A stretch of 64,000 bases of DNA from Streptomyces sp. NBC_01283 (GCF_041435335.1 NZ_CP108431.1:10084-74083); one strand, 5' to 3'. Counted from the stretch's first letter, positions 46,556 to 55,189 are shown. The notes: a model not told the origin generated them from the letters alone. Translations and numbers: made by a program.

Positions 46556-47764
46556 TTGACTTCCACCACGGGCCCCGGCCTGCTGCTCGCGCAACGGCAT
46601 GTCGCCCGTCTGCTGCTGGGCACGCTGATCGGACGCCTGCCCAACGGCATGGCACCCGTTGCGATCCTCCTCCTCGTCGCCCATCAGGGCGGATCACTCA
46701 CGACCAGCGGCCTGCTGTGCGCGCTGTACGGGCTGGCCTCCGCGATCGGACAGCCCGCCCTGGGCCGGATGGTCGACCGGCGCGGACAGACTCGGGTCAT
46801 CTCGGCCGCGGTTGCGATCACCACCGCCTGCCTGGTTGCCCTGTCGGGGATCGACGTCACCGCCCAGCCCGGCGTCGCGGCAGGGCTTGTCGCACTCGCC
46901 GGACTGAGTACCCCACCGCTGGAGGCAGCACTACGCGCACTGTGGCCCGCCGTGCTGCCCGACGAGGAACGCCGCCGGGCCGCCCTCGCACTCGACACTG
47001 GTGCCCAAGGCCTGATCTTCGTCACCGGACCGCCGCTGGTGGCTGCCCTGTCCACAGCGCAAGGACCGCGCACCGCGATGGTCGCCACCGCCGCGCTCGG
47101 CCTGCTCGGTGCCGCCGTGGTGCTGACCGCGGGCCCCTCCCGCCGCTGGCGGCCCAGCGCTGTCGCCCACCCCTCCCGTGCCTTCGGGCCGCTGCACCAC
47201 GTCGGGCTCCGGTGGTTGCTGCTGGCCATGAGCGGCGTCGGCTTTGCCCTGGGCGCGATGAACGTGTGGGCCCTCGCCCTCGCCGAACGCCACGGGATAG
47301 AGCTGTTGTCCGGAGTGATCCCCGCTGCGCTGGCCACCGGCAGCCTCGTGGGCGGGCTGTTGTACGGACGATGCACCTGGCCCGGCACCCTCACCCATCA
47401 ACTCATCACCGCCAGCGCCCTCTTCACGGCCGGATGGCTGCCCCTCCTGGCCGTCACCGGCTCGGCAGGGGTGATCGTGCTGACCGTGGTTCCGGGCCTT
47501 TTCCTCCCCGTCGTGATCACCAATGCCTTCCTGACCGCAGACGCACTCACCCCGCCCGGCACCACCACCGAGGCCTACGCCTGGCTGATTTCCGCCGCCG
47601 GCACCGGCCAGGCTGCCGGCACCGCCCTGGCCGGCGCACTGGCCACACACCCCGCCCTTGGGGCAGCCCTGCCCGCCACCGGAGCCGCCCTCACCTTCGC
47701 GGTGATAGTCGGTACCCGCCGCCGAATCGCCGTCCCGGGCGCCGGGCCCCGCCGCGAAGGCTGA
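46556..47764 (+). CDS. major facilitator superfamily exporter
   Basis: 402 residues. The start is probably TTG 46556, with GGGAGG seven bases upstream; upstream frame belongs to the IS701 remnant. About 12 hydrophobic segments are visible, with MFS-like loop signature GQPALGRMVDRRGQTRVISA between spans 2 and 3. The C-terminal half contains ALGAMNVWALALAERHGIEL and PGTTTEAYAWLISAAGTGQA. It resembles actinobacterial drug/solute exporters. It lies 412 bp before the Sua5-type operon in the same direction and may export its product. Confidence 0.85.
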   Translation: MTSTTGPGLLLAQRHVARLLLGTLIGRLPNGMAPVAILLLVAHQGGSLTTSGLLCALYGLASAIGQPALGRMVDRRGQTRVISAAVAITTACLVALSGIDVTAQPGVAAGLVALAGLSTPPLEAALRALWPAVLPDEERRRAALALDTGAQGLIFVTGPPLVAALSTAQGPRTAMVATAALGLLGAAVVLTAGPSRRWRPSAVAHPSRAFGPLHHVGLRWLLLAMSGVGFALGAMNVWALALAERHGIELLSGVIPAALATGSLVGGLLYGRCTWPGTLTHQLITASALFTAGWLPLLAVTGSAGVIVLTVVPGLFLPVVITNAFLTADALTPPGTTTEAYAWLISAAGTGQAAGTALAGALATHPALGAALPATGAALTFAVIVGTRRRIAVPGAGPRREG

Positions 47765-47820
47765 CCGGCACACCACGGCCCAGACCTCCCGCCCTTGCCC
47801 CACCCGCAAGACGATGCGCC

Positions 47821-47913
47821 ATGACCATTCGCAGAACCTGGGATTTGTGCCACATGTTCTTCGGCGCCAACCACTGCTGCCTCATCGACGCCCTCACGCA
47901 CAGGCCCGCCCCA
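47821..47913 (+). pseudogene. possible remnant of a fourth hemopexin-type gene
   Basis: The 30-codon frame contains FFGANHCCLIDALTHRP, closely similar to WFFGGDQCYCIDALTHTP of the two hemopexin-type proteins. DNA identity includes TTCTTCGGCG and ATCGACGCCCTCAC. It stands on the plus strand between the MFS gene and the Sua5 gene, with no other recognisable parts. Confidence 0.4.
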
Positions 47914-48176
47914 TGAGGAAAGGCCCAGTCGGGCGGGCGCCAGGGCCGGTCAGGCGGACGTCCACCGTCCTTGGCCGGAGGTGCCCAGCAAGCCAGGTGT
48001 GCGCCGGTGGTGCCGCCAAGAGGAGAGATCTTCACAAGCGCACTAAGTTGCTGCACGTGCAACGCGTTGCCGGACTCAGCCGTCTTCCTGAAGCCATCCC
48101 CGGGCACTCCAATGGAACAGCAAGCGCACAGGATATCGATCTTCGAATCCATGGGTACGGCCTGGGGAGGCAGACG
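47914..48176. other. upstream region of the Sua5-type operon
   Basis: No gene. It should contain the operon promoter; the ribosome-binding site GGGGAGG ends six bases before ATG 48177. Confidence 0.4.
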
Positions 48177-49157
48177 ATGCGACCGTCTCAGATCGTGGTG
48201 CCGGACACTGAGGGCCTGAGCCAGGCAGTCACGCTCTTGAAGGGCGACAAGGTGTGTGCGTTTCCCACCGAGACAGTTTATGGCCTGGGGGCAAACGCCC
48301 TGTCAGCAGCGGCGATCTCGGCGGTGTACCAGTTGAAAGGGCGCCCGTCCTGGAACCCACTGATCGTCCATGCAAGGAATGCCGACATGGCACGATCGCT
48401 CGCCGCCACATGGCCTGATGAGGCGGCTGAACTGGCCCAGCGGTTCTGGCCTGGCCCGTTGACACTGGTCGTGGAGCGTGCTGCTCACGTGCCCGCACAC
48501 GTCAGTGCCGGATCGCCTACGGTCGCGATCCGAGTGCCGGCGCACCCGGTGGCACAGGCCCTGCTAGAGGCGTGTGAGCTGCCGCTGGCAGCCCCGAGTG
48601 CGAACCGTTCCGAAGGGCTGTCCCCCACGAGCGCCGAGCACGTGGTGCGGAGCCTGCCGGAGGTGCCGCTGGTCCTGGACGGAGGCCGTTGCCGGCTGGG
48701 GCTCGAGTCAACTGTGGTGGATGTCAGCTGTGGCACACCTCGCCTGCTTCGTCCAGGCGCTCTGGCCGTGGCGGACATCCGTGCCGCAGTGGGTGTCCTC
48801 GACGTCCCCGGGCACGGAAGCGCGCATCCGGAGGCGGTCCGTTCACCGGGCATGAGCAAACGGCACTATGCGCCGCGCGCCCGCATTGTGCTCGTGGCCG
48901 ACTTCGATAAGCCAACGCTGCAACAGTTGAGGTCACCCCTGGGAATCCTCACCTACCATCCGTCCGATGCCGCCGTGGCAGACCCAGACACTCGGGTGGA
49001 GATCCTGCCGGCTGATCCGCAGGGATTCGGTGCGGAACTGTATGCCGCCTTGCACCGACTCGATGAGTGCGGTGTCAGCACCATCGCAGTCCTGGCCCCG
49101 CCCGCGGGCGAAGGCTGGCTGGCTGTCCGTGACCGCTTCGACAGGGCTGCAGCATGA
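48177..49157 (+). CDS. Sua5/TsaC-type L-threonylcarbamoyladenylate synthase
   Basis: 326 residues, start ATG 48177 after GGGGAGG. Two-domain Sua5 form: the YrdC core has LLKGDKVCAFPTETVYGLGA, QLKGRPSWNPLIVHA, FWPGPLTLVVER, PLAAPSANRSEGLSPTSAEH and STVVDVS. The linker SPGMSKRHYAPRA leads to the C-terminal Sua5 domain. The family makes threonylcarbamoyl-AMP from Thr, bicarbonate and ATP, normally for tRNA t6A37. Its position as first gene of an operon with a TsaD paralogue, glycosyltransferase, LOG and HAM1 genes suggests a specialised, not housekeeping, role. It overlaps the next gene in ATGA. Confidence 0.9.
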   Translation: MRPSQIVVPDTEGLSQAVTLLKGDKVCAFPTETVYGLGANALSAAAISAVYQLKGRPSWNPLIVHARNADMARSLAATWPDEAAELAQRFWPGPLTLVVERAAHVPAHVSAGSPTVAIRVPAHPVAQALLEACELPLAAPSANRSEGLSPTSAEHVVRSLPEVPLVLDGGRCRLGLESTVVDVSCGTPRLLRPGALAVADIRAAVGVLDVPGHGSAHPEAVRSPGMSKRHYAPRARIVLVADFDKPTLQQLRSPLGILTYHPSDAAVADPDTRVEILPADPQGFGAELYAALHRLDECGVSTIAVLAPPAGEGWLAVRDRFDRAAA

Positions 49158-50200
49158 CGGCGCCCGGGCGGGGACTGGTTCTTGGGGTGGAAGTCACCTT
49201 CAACAACTGCTGCGTGAGCCTGCTGACGCCCGACCGACAGGTGATCGACGAAGCGAATATGGTGTTCCGGCCGCCCCCAGGCATTGTCCAGGACACTCCT
49301 GAGTGGTCACAGGAGTTAGCTGCCTTCCATACACGGACCCTGCCGCAGATCGTGACCGCGGCCGTGGCAGCCGCACCCGCCGACATCCCCTTCGAACTCT
49401 GCTGTCTGTCGGTGGTCTCCGGGAAGCACAACCGCAACGTGGAACTCGCCCGTCCCATCCTGAGACAGACGGCCCGGCACCGCGAAGCGAAGCTGCTTGA
49501 GGTCGACCATCACGAGGCTCACCTGCTGATCGCCCTGCTGTACCAACCCGGCCTTCAGTTCCCCTACATCGGCCTCACGGTCGCCGGGGGGCATTGCCGC
49601 CTGTCGCTGGTGCGTGGCGTAGGCGACTATCAGCTACTGGGCAGTCACGAGGCTGCTCCCCGCAATCGTTTTGGCCACGGCAGGGCACCGGGCTCCGTCC
49701 TGGACCGGTGTGCAGAGCTTCTGGGACTGGTGCCGGCCGGGCAGCCTGACGGTGCCATCACGATCGATGTCCTGTCCCAGCAGGCAACCGTCCCGCCCTT
49801 GACCGATCGATTCGCGATCACCGCACGTGCGAACTCAGCCAACGGATACGACTTCGACTTCCACGCGCTGTACGAAGAGGTGGCGCACGCACATCAGGCC
49901 TCTGGTGCCGACCCCCGTGAACTCGCTGCCGCCGCCCAGGAACAGGTGATGGCCATTCTGGTCGAGAAGGCCTTCTCCGCCGCCGCCGCATGGGATGCCC
50001 ATGGGGTGTGCCTGGGCGGCGGAGTCGCCGCGAACAGCCGGCTGCGGACGCTTGCCCGCAACCGTGCTGCTCATGACCGCCGGTGGGTGTGCATCCCGCC
50101 ACCCGAGGTCTGCGTGGACAACGCCCGGATGATCGCCTTCGCGGGGATGTTGCGGGCGGATCAGGAAGCCGCGGGAGGCGCGCAATGCGGATACTCATGA
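49154..50200 (+). CDS. TsaD/Kae1-like threonylcarbamoyl- or carbamoyltransferase paralogue
   Basis: 348 residues with ASKHA/Kae1 layout. Metal-binding His pair in DHHEAHLL (His119, His123), GGGVAANSRLR (about 288-298) and CVDNARMIAFAG with Asp322. The first motif is unusual: GVEVTFNNCCVSLL in place of the housekeeping GIETSCDET, and the DDAAGEAFDK region reads GHGRAPGSVLDRC. The metal centre is thus kept while nucleotide-facing loops diverge, as expected for a new acceptor. It would accept threonylcarbamoyl-AMP made by the Sua5 protein; acceptor unknown. Overlaps both neighbours (4 and 16 bp). Confidence 0.85.
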   Translation: MTAPGRGLVLGVEVTFNNCCVSLLTPDRQVIDEANMVFRPPPGIVQDTPEWSQELAAFHTRTLPQIVTAAVAAAPADIPFELCCLSVVSGKHNRNVELARPILRQTARHREAKLLEVDHHEAHLLIALLYQPGLQFPYIGLTVAGGHCRLSLVRGVGDYQLLGSHEAAPRNRFGHGRAPGSVLDRCAELLGLVPAGQPDGAITIDVLSQQATVPPLTDRFAITARANSANGYDFDFHALYEEVAHAHQASGADPRELAAAAQEQVMAILVEKAFSAAAAWDAHGVCLGGGVAANSRLRTLARNRAAHDRRWVCIPPPEVCVDNARMIAFAGMLRADQEAAGGAQCGYS

Positions 50201-51375
50201 CCACTTGCCCGCAGTACGGCCACTTCTACCCGCTGGTCCCGCTGGGATGGGCCCTGCGCGGCGCCGGGCACGAGGTGCGGGTCGCTGTCCCAGAGAACTT
50301 TGTTGACATCGTCGCGCAGGCGGGCCTGCCAGCGGCTCCCGTGGGCGGCGTGGTCCGCACCCGGGACATCATGGAGGGCGGAAAGGGCGAGCTCCTTGAT
50401 GCCTGGGCAGCAGACCCGGCCGCCATGCATGTGCGGGCCCTGCGGCTGGTCAGCCGATTCGCCTTGCACCTGGCCGAGCCGATCGTCAGCTTCTGCCAAC
50501 AGTGGAGCCCTGACCTAGTGCTTCATCCGACTTTGGACTTCTCCGGACCGCTCGTCGCGTCCGTCCTGGGAGTACCAGCGGTCAGCCTGTCCCCTGGCCT
50601 CCCGATCGCGCAGAGAGCAATGGCCGCCGCGCACGACGAACTAGCCGATCTCTACGGCGCGTGGGGATACCAGCCTGCAGAGACCCCTGCGGCGGTCCGA
50701 CTGGAGACCTGGCCGACGAGTCTACTCGCGCACCCCGGCCAGCCCATGCGGTATGTCCCCTACAACGGGCCCGAGACGATGCCGACTTGGCTGCTTGGCC
50801 GCCCCGTAGGCACGTCACGCGCATGCGTGACGCTCGGCTCTATCCTGCCCAAGACAGGGGGCCTTGAGGTCCTTCCCGCGCTGATCACCGCATTGCACGA
50901 CCTCCTCGAGCAAGTCGTGATCGTACTCCCGCACGAGGCAGCGAAGGCCCTCACCGACCTCATCACACTCCCGGCCGGAGTCCATCTCGCCGATACAGTC
51001 GCAGGCCCCTGGTTGGCTCTTAACCTGGCCGCCGAAGGGTCCGCCCTGTTGGTGCACCACGGCGGTGCCGGCACGACCCAGACCGCTTTCAGCATGGGGA
51101 TCCCCCAGTTGGTGATCCCCAGAATGGCTGACCAGTTCGACGTCGCCAACGCCGTCGTACGTTCCGGTGCCGGCCGCGCCTTACAGCCGTCCCAGCTCAC
51201 CCCCGAGACCGTACGCGAGGCGGCCGCCGACCTCATCACCGACGCCAGATACCGTCAGGGCGCCGCAAGGGTTCAAGGTGAAATGGCCGCACAACCGCAC
51301 CCCGGCCAGGTAGCGGCCATGCTGGAAGAGCTGATCGCCCGCCCCGGGACGTCCTGGAGCCGACCATGCGGATAG
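50185..51375 (+). CDS. GT1-family (macrolide-type) glycosyltransferase
   Basis: 396 residues from ATG 50185, inside the end of the previous gene. GT-B fold: the N-terminal acceptor domain starts MRILMTTCPQYGHFYPLVPL. The C-terminal donor domain has SLGS-like VTLGSILPKTGG, then LLVHHGGAGTTQTAFSMGIP and QLVIPRMADQFDVANAVVRS. The family transfers sugars from NDP-sugars to natural products. In this operon a nucleobase or its derivative is a reasonable acceptor. It overlaps the LOG gene by ten bases. Confidence 0.88.
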   Translation: MRILMTTCPQYGHFYPLVPLGWALRGAGHEVRVAVPENFVDIVAQAGLPAAPVGGVVRTRDIMEGGKGELLDAWAADPAAMHVRALRLVSRFALHLAEPIVSFCQQWSPDLVLHPTLDFSGPLVASVLGVPAVSLSPGLPIAQRAMAAAHDELADLYGAWGYQPAETPAAVRLETWPTSLLAHPGQPMRYVPYNGPETMPTWLLGRPVGTSRACVTLGSILPKTGGLEVLPALITALHDLLEQVVIVLPHEAAKALTDLITLPAGVHLADTVAGPWLALNLAAEGSALLVHHGGAGTTQTAFSMGIPQLVIPRMADQFDVANAVVRSGAGRALQPSQLTPETVREAAADLITDARYRQGAARVQGEMAAQPHPGQVAAMLEELIARPGTSWSRPCG

Positions 51376-51959
51376 GCGTGTTTTGCGGAGGGACGGTCGG
51401 ACACAACCCACAGTTCACCGCGGCCACACACGACCTGGCCGTCGAGCTCGCGAACCGCCGGATAGGCATCGTGTTCGGTGGCGCACGAATTGGCCTTATG
51501 GGAGTGCTCGCAGACAGTGCCCTCGCCGTCGGCGGAGACATCATCGGCGTCATCCCTCACTGGCTACGTGACCGTGAGATCGTCCACGAGCGGGTACCCC
51601 AGATGCACGTCGTGGGCGGCCTGGCCGAACGGAAACAAGTGATGGCACGATTCAGCGACGCCTTCCTGGCGTTGCCCGGCGGCGTCGGCACCATGGACGA
51701 ACTCTTTGAGATGTGCACCTGGAACAAGCTAGGCCTCCAGCACAAACCCTGTGGCCTGCTCAATGTCGACGGCTTCTACGATGAACTGGCAGCCTTCCTC
51801 ACCCGCGTACGCACGGCCGGCTTCCTACCGGAGAACACATCGGATCTGGTGACCGTGTCGCCTGACATCCACCACCTGGTCGGAGCACTTGTCGCAACCG
51901 CACCGCCGACTTATAGCCCCGGGCCCATCCCGCCCGTGACGGCCGGTCCCGGCGGATGA
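51366..51959 (+). CDS. LOG-family nucleotide N-glycosidase (phosphoribohydrolase)
   Basis: 197 residues of Rossmann-like lysine-decarboxylase/LOG fold. GIVFGGARIGLMGVLADSAL corresponds to YGGGxxGLMG, ERKQVMARFSDAFLALPGG has the ER-K pair, and PGGVGTMDELFE (about 104-115) is the family catalytic motif. LOG enzymes split nucleoside 5'-monophosphates into base and ribose 5-phosphate. Here the base released may be the modified purine made by the neighbouring enzymes. A Pro-rich tail ends the protein. Overlaps the glycosyltransferase gene. Confidence 0.88.
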   Translation: MRIGVFCGGTVGHNPQFTAATHDLAVELANRRIGIVFGGARIGLMGVLADSALAVGGDIIGVIPHWLRDREIVHERVPQMHVVGGLAERKQVMARFSDAFLALPGGVGTMDELFEMCTWNKLGLQHKPCGLLNVDGFYDELAAFLTRVRTAGFLPENTSDLVTVSPDIHHLVGALVATAPPTYSPGPIPPVTAGPGG

Positions 51960-51975
51960 CCTGCCAGGAGGACCG

Positions 51976-52608
51976 ATGGAGCAGATCACCGCTGTCCTCG
52001 TAGGCACCACCAACCCCGACAAAGCGCGACGCTGGCGCCGCCTCCTGCCCGCCAGCATCGACGTGCAGTTTCCCGACGACCTTGGCCTACACCTCGCCAT
52101 CTCCGAAACGTCCACCTCACCCCTTGCCAATGCCCGTGTCAAGGCCAAGACCTGGTCCGGCTCCACTGGCCGGGCCTGCTTCGCCGACGATCTCGGCCTG
52201 TACATCGACGCGTTGGACGGCGCCCCCGGCGCTGCGATGAAAACCTGGGGCGGGCTGATCACAGAGCAGGCCACTGAGGCCGAGCGCCGTGCCGTACTCG
52301 CCGCTGCCATCGCCCCGCTACCGGACACCTCCTGCCGCCTGGATACAGCAATCGCATTCGCTCTGCCCAACGGCGTCTGCTGGTCGGCCCTGCACCACAC
52401 ACACGGGCACCTCGACAAGGAACGCGCCCACAGGGCACACAACGCGGGAGCGCTCCTCGAAGACATCCTGGTCATCGCGCCCTTCGGCAAGACCTTCGCC
52501 GACATGACACCCATCGAGCGGCATCAGGAGGAGACCGGACTTCGCCGCATCGTCACACACGCTCTCGCCCGATCGATGGCAATGAAAGGCAGCCCCGAGG
52601 GCGAATGA
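51976..52608 (+). CDS. HAM1/RdgB-like nucleoside triphosphate pyrophosphatase
   Basis: 210 residues with the family pattern: GTTNPDKARRWRRLL (first strand and Lys), SPLANARVKAKTW, FADDLGLYIDALDGAPGAAM (catalytic acidic motif FADDSGLxVDAL) and IERHQEETGLRRI near the end. The family converts (usually non-canonical) purine NTPs to NMP. With LOG next to it, this would supply or recycle an NMP for base release. It lies 16 bp after the LOG gene, with AGGAGG upstream, and is last in the operon. Confidence 0.87.
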   Translation: MEQITAVLVGTTNPDKARRWRRLLPASIDVQFPDDLGLHLAISETSTSPLANARVKAKTWSGSTGRACFADDLGLYIDALDGAPGAAMKTWGGLITEQATEAERRAVLAAAIAPLPDTSCRLDTAIAFALPNGVCWSALHHTHGHLDKERAHRAHNAGALLEDILVIAPFGKTFADMTPIERHQEETGLRRIVTHALARSMAMKGSPEGE

Positions 52609-52713
52609 GCTGTGTGCTGCTCCCCCAGGAACAGTGCAGACCCCAAGAACGCGATCGAGTCCGGCAACGCCCGGATCCGACGGGTCGTCAAGGCCGCGGC
52701 CACTTCCCCAACA
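52609..52713 (+). pseudogene. IS256-type C-terminal scrap
   Basis: NAIESGNARIRRVVKAAATS resembles the IS256 transposase C-terminal helix (AIxxGNARIRRxVKARGHFP). Too short for more detail. It directly adjoins another IS256 left end. Confidence 0.4.
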
Positions 52714-52965
52714 GGGAGTGTCCAAAAGACGGCGGATCCGATGATCAAAGAGACGCCTGATGGGCGAGATCACCGACCACGTCGGCTATGACAAGCACGA
52801 CGTGATTGGCAGGAACAGTGGCAACAGCCGTAACGGCAGCCGCTCGAAGACCGTGCTGACCGACGTCGGCCCGGTCGAGGTGAAGGTGCCCCGCGACACC
52901 GCCGGCCCCTTCGAGCCGCAGCTCGTGAAGACGCGGCAGAAGCGTCTGCGGTCGTCGAAGCCGAC
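52714..52965 (+). pseudogene. IS256-family remnant, 5' part with internal deletion
   Basis: The left end GGGAGTGTCCAAAAGACGGC is followed by GGATCCGATGATCAA and GAGACGCCTGATGGGC, then directly by GAGATCACCGACCACGTCGG, encoding ITDHVGYDKHDVIGRNSGNS and RNGSRSKTVLTDVGPVEVKV. The copy at 54680-55180 has about 190 extra bases at this point, between two GGGC strings, so the short form arose by deletion. Confidence 0.72.
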
Positions 52966-53399
52966 GATCATCTCCGGCTCGGCGATCGTCTCGTCCTCCG
53001 GCTCGATGGACCGCAGGGTGTGGGGGATCGAGCTGGTGGCATCCGCGATGATGAACGCGGTGTGGGCGTCGGTTGGCCATGTAGACGTATGCAAGGCGAG
53101 CTGTTCGTTGGGGGAATGCCCCCGGCCCTTGACTGGCCGCCGGATCCGCGCATTTGCGGATAGGGCAGCCGAGACGGCGAGATCTAACGCACGCTCGCTG
53201 GGCGGTGCCACGTGGCGGCTCGTTGCTGAGTTCTCACAGCCTCGTCAGCGTCGTAGAGCCCTGTGCAGCGGCGCTGTCCATGCTCCCCCTCGGCGGTAGG
53301 CAGATGCCGACACCGGCTACATAAACGTTGCCCATGCATAGCTCCTCAATCGATTCTGCTACGGCACCGGTCGGGTTGGAGGGCTTGAGGACTTAAAAG
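52966..53399. other. mosaic stretch with a minus-strand IS256-like end
   Basis: On the minus strand near 53180-53090, ANARIRRPVKGRGHSPNEQL resembles the IS256 C-terminal region. It continues into unassigned TDAHTAFIIADATSSIPHTL. No intact gene. The last 120 bp may hold the terminator of the methyltransferase gene. Confidence 0.4.
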
Positions 53400-54212
53400 T
53401 CAGGGTCCGATTCGTGTCGCGGTCACCATCGCCACCGTGTACCGCATGGTGAACCGTCCTCCCAAACTGTCAATCACTCCCCCGATGCCTGCTAACAGTT
53501 CATCGAGCTTGCCTGCCGGAAACTGGCTATGGCCGGCGAAGGTGGGCAGTTGATCCAGCCACTCATCTCGATAATACGTCTGGTTCCAGTCGAGCTCCCG
53601 TTGCTCCGGTGCATCGAAGGCGCCTGTTCTACGTATCCCGTCGGCCGCCTTGTCACACAGAGTCAAATACCCAGCTGGGCCAGGCATCAGTCCGCTGAGG
53701 TACATCGGCATGTCTGGTAGAACCCGGCGGTAGACCGCGGTAAAGGCTTCCGTTATAGCCGGTGGAGGTTTGAGCACGTTCCAGAACACAGCTATGCGCC
53801 CGCCTGGACGCAATATCTGGGCTGCCTTGGCCGCGCCGACGACGGGGTCCACCCAGTGCCATGCCTGTCCGGACACGACTGCGTCGAACTTCCGGCTGCC
53901 TGTGTTCCAGGTTTCGAACGCTGCAACTTCGACCTCGGCTCCGCAGCGTCGCGCCACTTCGGCCATCCGCGCATCGACGTCGACCCCAAGCACCGTGCAT
54001 CCGGCTGCCTGGAATTGGCGGGCAGTGATGCCAGTCCCACACCCTACGTCGAGCACATCAACCCCAGGGAGGGCGGCAACGACCGATTCCACCATGGCGG
54101 CTGGGTAGCGAGGGCGGACTCGGTCGTAGCGCTCGGGGTCTGAACCGAACGACTCTGCTGCGTTCCGGTTTTGGTGCGTCTCGCCCTCAGGGAGACCAGT
54201 GTCCTCGCTCAC
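53400..54212 (-). CDS. class I SAM-dependent methyltransferase
   Basis: 270 residues. Rossmann-fold motif I is VDVLDVGCGTGITARQF (near 52-68), followed by VLGVDVDARMAEVARRCG (motif II), FDAVVSGQAWHWVDP (motif III/IV) and LRPGGRIAVFW (motif V). The AWHWVDP pattern is common in ubiE/Methyltransf_11-type proteins. Substrate unknown. It is transcribed alone, towards the Sua5-type operon, between IS256 remnants, so a link to that operon is uncertain. Confidence 0.88.
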   Translation of the reverse strand: MSEDTGLPEGETHQNRNAAESFGSDPERYDRVRPRYPAAMVESVVAALPGVDVLDVGCGTGITARQFQAAGCTVLGVDVDARMAEVARRCGAEVEVAAFETWNTGSRKFDAVVSGQAWHWVDPVVGAAKAAQILRPGGRIAVFWNVLKPPPAITEAFTAVYRRVLPDMPMYLSGLMPGPAGYLTLCDKAADGIRRTGAFDAPEQRELDWNQTYYRDEWLDQLPTFAGHSQFPAGKLDELLAGIGGVIDSLGGRFTMRYTVAMVTATRIGP

Positions 54213-54299
54213 GACTACATCCCTTCATTATGTCTGAAATGTCAACAGAACCCGTCAGCAGTACGAGGCCCAGTGAGCCGCCGACCCGCTGTGTCAAGT
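54213..54299. other. promoter region of the methyltransferase gene
   Basis: No separate feature recognised. Confidence 0.35.
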
Positions 54300-54432
54300 G
54301 GTTGCGAGCCTCAAGGTGCACTGAATGCGGGGCAGGGCGATGTTGACGATCGTCGAGTCGAGCACAACTAGAAGTTGGGCAGCCGCGATGACAGCCAGGA
54401 GAATACCCTTGCGCAGACCGCGAGTTTTCTCC
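54300..54432 (-). pseudogene. DHA2-type MFS drug transporter, N-terminal remnant
   Basis: On the minus strand, RKGILLAVIAAAQLLVVLDS then TIVNIALPRIQCTLRLAT is the first membrane span and motif (LDxTIVNVALP) of 14-span drug:H+ antiporters. Only about 40 codons remain. Confidence 0.6.
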
Positions 54433-54679
54433 CATTCCAGCTACGGCTGAGCATGTCGTTGAATTCCGTCACGTGCCCCGTTGCCCTTTCCGTGGCCCCG
54501 CAATGGGGCGCCTGACCCCCGAGCTATGGCGCGAACTACTAGTGAACTATCCAAAGTCGACGTAGCACAGAGGGGCGATACTTACATTGCTGGTCACATC
54601 GGGCAGCCTTGTGCGCTTGTGAAGGCAACGAGCTACCCGCCGATTCGCATACGGCTACCGGGCTTTCCCGGGTCGGGAG
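54433..54679. other. unassigned stretch
   Basis: No gene recognised. Base composition is lower in G+C than most of the window. Confidence 0.35.
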
Positions 54680-55180
54680 TGCTCCCATAGCCGGCGGATC
54701 CGATGATCAAGGAGACGCCTGATGGGCAAGACCGTTACCGAGCATGAGGTCGTGGAGGAGCCGGTCGTCGAGTCGGTCGCGGAAGTGGTGTCGGATGAGC
54801 AGTTGATCGGGATGGTGGTCGAGCGCGCCCATTCCGGCGGGCTGCAGTTGACAGGAGAGGGCGGGCTGCTGCAGCAGCTGACAAAGCGAGTGCTGGAGTC
54901 CGCCCTGGAGGGCGAGGTCACCGACCACGTCGGCTATGACAAGCACGACGTGATTGGCAGGAACAGCGGCAACAGCCGTAACGGCAGCCGCTCGAAGACC
55001 GTGCTGCCCGACGTCGGCCCGGTCGAGGTGGAGGTGCCCCGCGGCACCGCCGGCCCCTTCGAGCCGCAGCTCGTGAAGGCGCGACAGCACCGTCTGGCTG
55101 GGGCCGAGGAGATGGTTCTGTCTCTGTCCGCGAAGGCACTGACCCATGGGGAGATGTCGGCTCATCTGGCCGAGGTGTAG
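54680..55180 (+). pseudogene. IS256-family transposase, N-terminal fragment
   Basis: From ATG 54722: EHEVVEEPVVESVAEVVSDE, QLTGEGGLLQQLTKRVLESA, EGEVTDHVGYDKHDVIGRNS, VEVEVPRGTAGPFEPQLVKA and EMVLSLSAKALTHGEMSAHL. It ends at AEV-stop exactly where the family normally continues AEVYGAEVSKQT; the DDE domain is absent. An IS3 fragment adjoins. Confidence 0.8.
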
Positions 55181-55189
55181 GGGGGTCAA

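Noticed and set aside
53400..54212. Methyltransferase as a member of the purine-type operon
   Set aside because: It is on the opposite strand and separated by IS256 remnants. The link cannot be supported from sequence.
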